Assembly (NCBI GenBank): GCA_946007445.1
Contig: CAMGAL010000098.1
Span: 1 to 7,496, forward strand
From: an uncultured Mediterranea sp.
Lineage (GTDB): Bacteria; Bacteroidota; Bacteroidia; Bacteroidales; Bacteroidaceae
DNA length: 7,496 nucleotides
Reading direction: 5' to 3'
Every line of letters starts with the position of its first letter. Positions within the stretch are counted from its first letter, which is position 1. The notes under the pieces were generated by a model. The model searched no databases. It worked only from the letters and a program-made list of their open reading frames with translations, and was not told the origin of the DNA. The position numbers and the translations under genes were made by a program. This document shows, in pieces, positions 5,170 through 7,496 of this stretch.

Positions 5170-7496
5170 ATGAAGAGACATTTCCTTCTTTTTAGCCTGC
5201 TGGCCGTCGCCCTGATGGCCGCCATGCTGAGCAGCTGCTCTTCCGAGAAGTACAGCTACGAGAGTGTCCCCAACGACCCGTTGAAGGCACGCATCTACAC
5301 CCTGGAGAATGGTTTGAAGGTCTATATGACCGTCAACAAGGAGACTCCGCGCATCCAGACCTACATCGCCGTGCGCGTGGGTGGCAAGAACGACCCCGCC
5401 GAAACCACCGGCCTGGCCCACTACTTCGAGCACCTCATGTTCAAGGGCACCGAGAAGTTCGGCACACAGAACTACAAGCTCGAGAAACCCCTGCTCGACC
5501 AGATCGAGCAGCAGTTCGAGGTCTATCGCAAGACCACCGACGAGGCGGAGCGCACGGCCATCTACCACGTGATTGACAGCCTGAGCTACGAAGCCTCCAA
5601 GTATGCCATCCCCAACGAGTACGACAAGCTGATGGCCGCCATCGGCGCCAACGGTACCAACGCCTACACCAGCTTCGACGTGACCTGCTACACCGAGGAC
5701 ATCCCCAGCAACCAGGTGGAGAACTGGGCCAAGATTCAGGCCGACCGCTTCGAGAACTGCGTCATCCGCGGCTTCCACACCGAACTGGAGACCGTGTATG
5801 AGGAGAAGAACATGTCGCTCACCAACGACAGCCGCAAGGTGTACGAGACCGTGCTCAACGCCCTCTTTCCCCACCACCCCTACGGCTCGCAGACCGTGCT
5901 CGGCACGCAGGAGCATCTGAAGAATCCCTCCATTACCAACATTAAGAGATACCACGACACCTGGTATGTACCCAACAACATGGCCATCTGCCTGAGCGGT
6001 GACTTCGACCCCGACCAGATGATTGCCCTCGTCGACAAATACTTCGGCTCGCTGAAGCCCAACGCCAACCTGCCCAAACTCAACCTGCCGCAGGAAGAGC
6101 CCATCAACCAGCCCATCGAGAAGACCGTGCTCGGCCTCGAAGCCGAAAACCTCACCCTGGCCTGGCGCCTGCCCAAGGCTGCCGACCCCGACATGGAAGG
6201 CATGGAGGTGCTCTCCAGCGTGCTCTACAACGGCACTGCCGGCCTCATCGACCTCGACCTGCAGCAACAGCAGAAGGTGCTCGGCGCTTTCTGCTACCCC
6301 ATGACCATGAGCGACTACTCGGCCCTGATGATGCAGGCTCGCCCCAAGGAGGGACAGAGCCTCGACGAGCTGAAGGAGCTGCTGCTGGCTGAGGTGAAGA
6401 AGGTGCGCGAGGGCGACTTCGACGAACAGATGCTCACCTCCATCCTCAACAACGAGCGCCGCTACAAGCAGATGCAGCTGGAGGAGAACGACTACCGCGC
6501 CAGCATGTTTGTCGATGCCTTTATCAACGGCATTGACTGGGCCGACGAAGCCGGCAAGCTGGACCGCATGGCCAAGCTCACCAAGCAGGACATCGTAGCC
6601 CTGGCCAACAAGTACCTGCAGGAGGGCAACTACGCCGTCATCTACAAGCGTCAGGGCAAAGACCTCAACGAGAAGAAAATCTCCAAGCCGCAAATCACCC
6701 CCATCCAGATGAATCGCGACACAGCCAGCGCCTTCCTGACCGAAATCCAGCAGAGCACCGTGACTCCCATCGAGCCGAAGTTCCTCGACTTCAGCAAAGA
6801 CCTCGCCCAACTCACCACCGGCAAGGGCATCCCCGTGCTCTACAAGAAGAACGAACTGAACGACCTCTTCTCGCTGACCTACCTCTTCGACATGGGCACT
6901 GCCAACGACAAGTTCCTCGGCACCGCCGCCAACTACATAGAACTCCTCGGCACCAGCGACATGACTCCCGAGCAGGTGAAGAGCGAGTTCTATCGCCTGG
7001 CCTGCGACATCAGAGTCACCCCCGGCGCCGAGCGCACCTACGTCACCCTGAGCGGCCTGAGCGAGAACATGCCTGCCGCCGTGGCCCTCTTCGAGAAGCT
7101 GCTGGCCGACGCGCAAGCCAATGCCGAAGTCTATGCCAACTTCACCGCCGATGTGCTGAAGGGACGCCGCAACAGCAAACTCAACCAGGGTCAGAACTTC
7201 GCCCGCCTGCGCTACTACGTACAATGGGGTAAGGTGAACGGCGCCACCCTGACACCCGGCGAGGCAGAACTGAAAGCCGCTAACCCCCAAGAGCTGGTAG
7301 ACCGCATCCATGCCCTCAACAGCTACCAGCACCGCATCCTCTACTACGGCCCTTATGCCGAGAAGGAGCTGGTTGCCCTGCTCGACCGGGAGCACAAGAC
7401 CCCCGACACGCTGAAGGAGATTCCCGCCGGTGTGGAGCTGAAGCAGCAGCTCACCGACCAGACCAAGGTGTTCATCGCCCCCTACGCCGCACAGCA
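5170..7496 (+). CDS. M16 (insulinase/pitrilysin-type) zinc metallopeptidase lipoprotein, first 775 codons
   Basis: This is a predicted zinc endopeptidase that degrades peptides or misfolded segments, anchored by lipid in the cell envelope. The start ATG at 5170 opens a lipoprotein signal peptide: MKRH, a hydrophobic stretch at residues 5-20, and lipobox LSSC with Cys23. The inverted zinc motif HYFEH lies at 84-88 (His84, Glu87, His88). The third ligand is probably Glu212 in ELETVYEE (205-212). A helical, charged insertion of roughly 50 residues (about 103-157) sits between them. The first M16 C-terminal-type domain follows from about 257 (NIKRYHDTWYVPNNMAI). From about 538 a second M16 half begins; its equivalent position reads NYIELL, so it lacks zinc ligands, as is usual for the non-catalytic half. 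The frame is open to the right edge; relatives are about 900-950 residues, so the C-terminus is missing. Its substrate and sidedness (periplasm or surface) are unknown. Confidence 0.95.
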   Translation, partial: MKRHFLLFSLLAVALMAAMLSSCSSEKYSYESVPNDPLKARIYTLENGLKVYMTVNKETPRIQTYIAVRVGGKNDPAETTGLAHYFEHLMFKGTEKFGTQNYKLEKPLLDQIEQQFEVYRKTTDEAERTAIYHVIDSLSYEASKYAIPNEYDKLMAAIGANGTNAYTSFDVTCYTEDIPSNQVENWAKIQADRFENCVIRGFHTELETVYEEKNMSLTNDSRKVYETVLNALFPHHPYGSQTVLGTQEHLKNPSITNIKRYHDTWYVPNNMAICLSGDFDPDQMIALVDKYFGSLKPNANLPKLNLPQEEPINQPIEKTVLGLEAENLTLAWRLPKAADPDMEGMEVLSSVLYNGTAGLIDLDLQQQQKVLGAFCYPMTMSDYSALMMQARPKEGQSLDELKELLLAEVKKVREGDFDEQMLTSILNNERRYKQMQLEENDYRASMFVDAFINGIDWADEAGKLDRMAKLTKQDIVALANKYLQEGNYAVIYKRQGKDLNEKKISKPQITPIQMNRDTASAFLTEIQQSTVTPIEPKFLDFSKDLAQLTTGKGIPVLYKKNELNDLFSLTYLFDMGTANDKFLGTAANYIELLGTSDMTPEQVKSEFYRLACDIRVTPGAERTYVTLSGLSENMPAAVALFEKLLADAQANAEVYANFTADVLKGRRNSKLNQGQNFARLRYYVQWGKVNGATLTPGEAELKAANPQELVDRIHALNSYQHRILYYGPYAEKELVALLDREHKTPDTLKEIPAGVELKQQLTDQTKVFIAPYAAQ

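Noticed and set aside
5068..7395. 775-codon open frame on the minus strand opposite the M16 peptidase
   Set aside because: It is exactly in codon register with the sense gene and exists because the sense strand has no TTA, CTA or TCA codons. Its product is a low-complexity Val/Leu/Gly/His-rich string, while the plus strand has a clear M16 protein.
1..7496. CRISPR array, tRNA or rRNA genes, insertion sequences, toxin-antitoxin or phage genes
   Set aside because: I saw no spaced direct repeats, cloverleaf genes, transposase motifs or phage proteins; nearly all of the window is filled by housekeeping genes, the methyltransferase and the peptidase.

Overview
The window looks like a chromosomal housekeeping region of a member of the Bacteroidota, probably Bacteroidales. 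Four things point there: the S7, S12, EF-G and RF2 sequences read like that phylum's versions; the str cluster runs rpsL-rpsG-fusA; the genes lack Shine-Dalgarno sequences but have A/T-rich leaders; and the promoters show the TAnnTTTG -7 element typical of the group. I do not assign a genus.

Layout: positions 1-5062 are read on the minus strand and 5170-7496 on the plus strand. From the divergence point leftwards, the minus-strand genes are prfB (release factor 2, 5062-3947), a solitary D12-class adenine DNA methyltransferase joined to it by a TGATG stop/start overlap (3947-2841), then a separate promoter at 2729-2758 that drives rpsL (S12), rpsG (S7) and fusA (EF-G). fusA runs off the left edge in the middle of the protein. 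Rightwards from the divergence point is a lipoprotein-type M16 zinc metallopeptidase that runs off the right edge after 775 codons.

Non-coding parts: the gap at 5063-5169 holds an 11-bp perfect inverted repeat whose two arms each contain a -7 box, one facing prfB and one facing the peptidase. The 155-bp gap between rpsL and rpsG holds a good minus-strand RNA hairpin, placed where E. coli has its S7 autoregulatory site. The gap at 2666-2840 holds the rpsL promoter and no convincing terminator. No RNA gene, mobile element or CRISPR array was seen.

How it fits together: S12, S7, EF-G and RF2 all act on the ribosome (decoding, 30S assembly, translocation and termination at UGA/UAA). The methyltransferase is the functional outsider, since no restriction enzyme is next to it. 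The peptidase belongs to a separate, divergently transcribed unit. I found no clear undescribed system. The points most worth a second look are the palindromic divergent promoter, the methyltransferase coupled to prfB, and the rpsL-rpsG hairpin.
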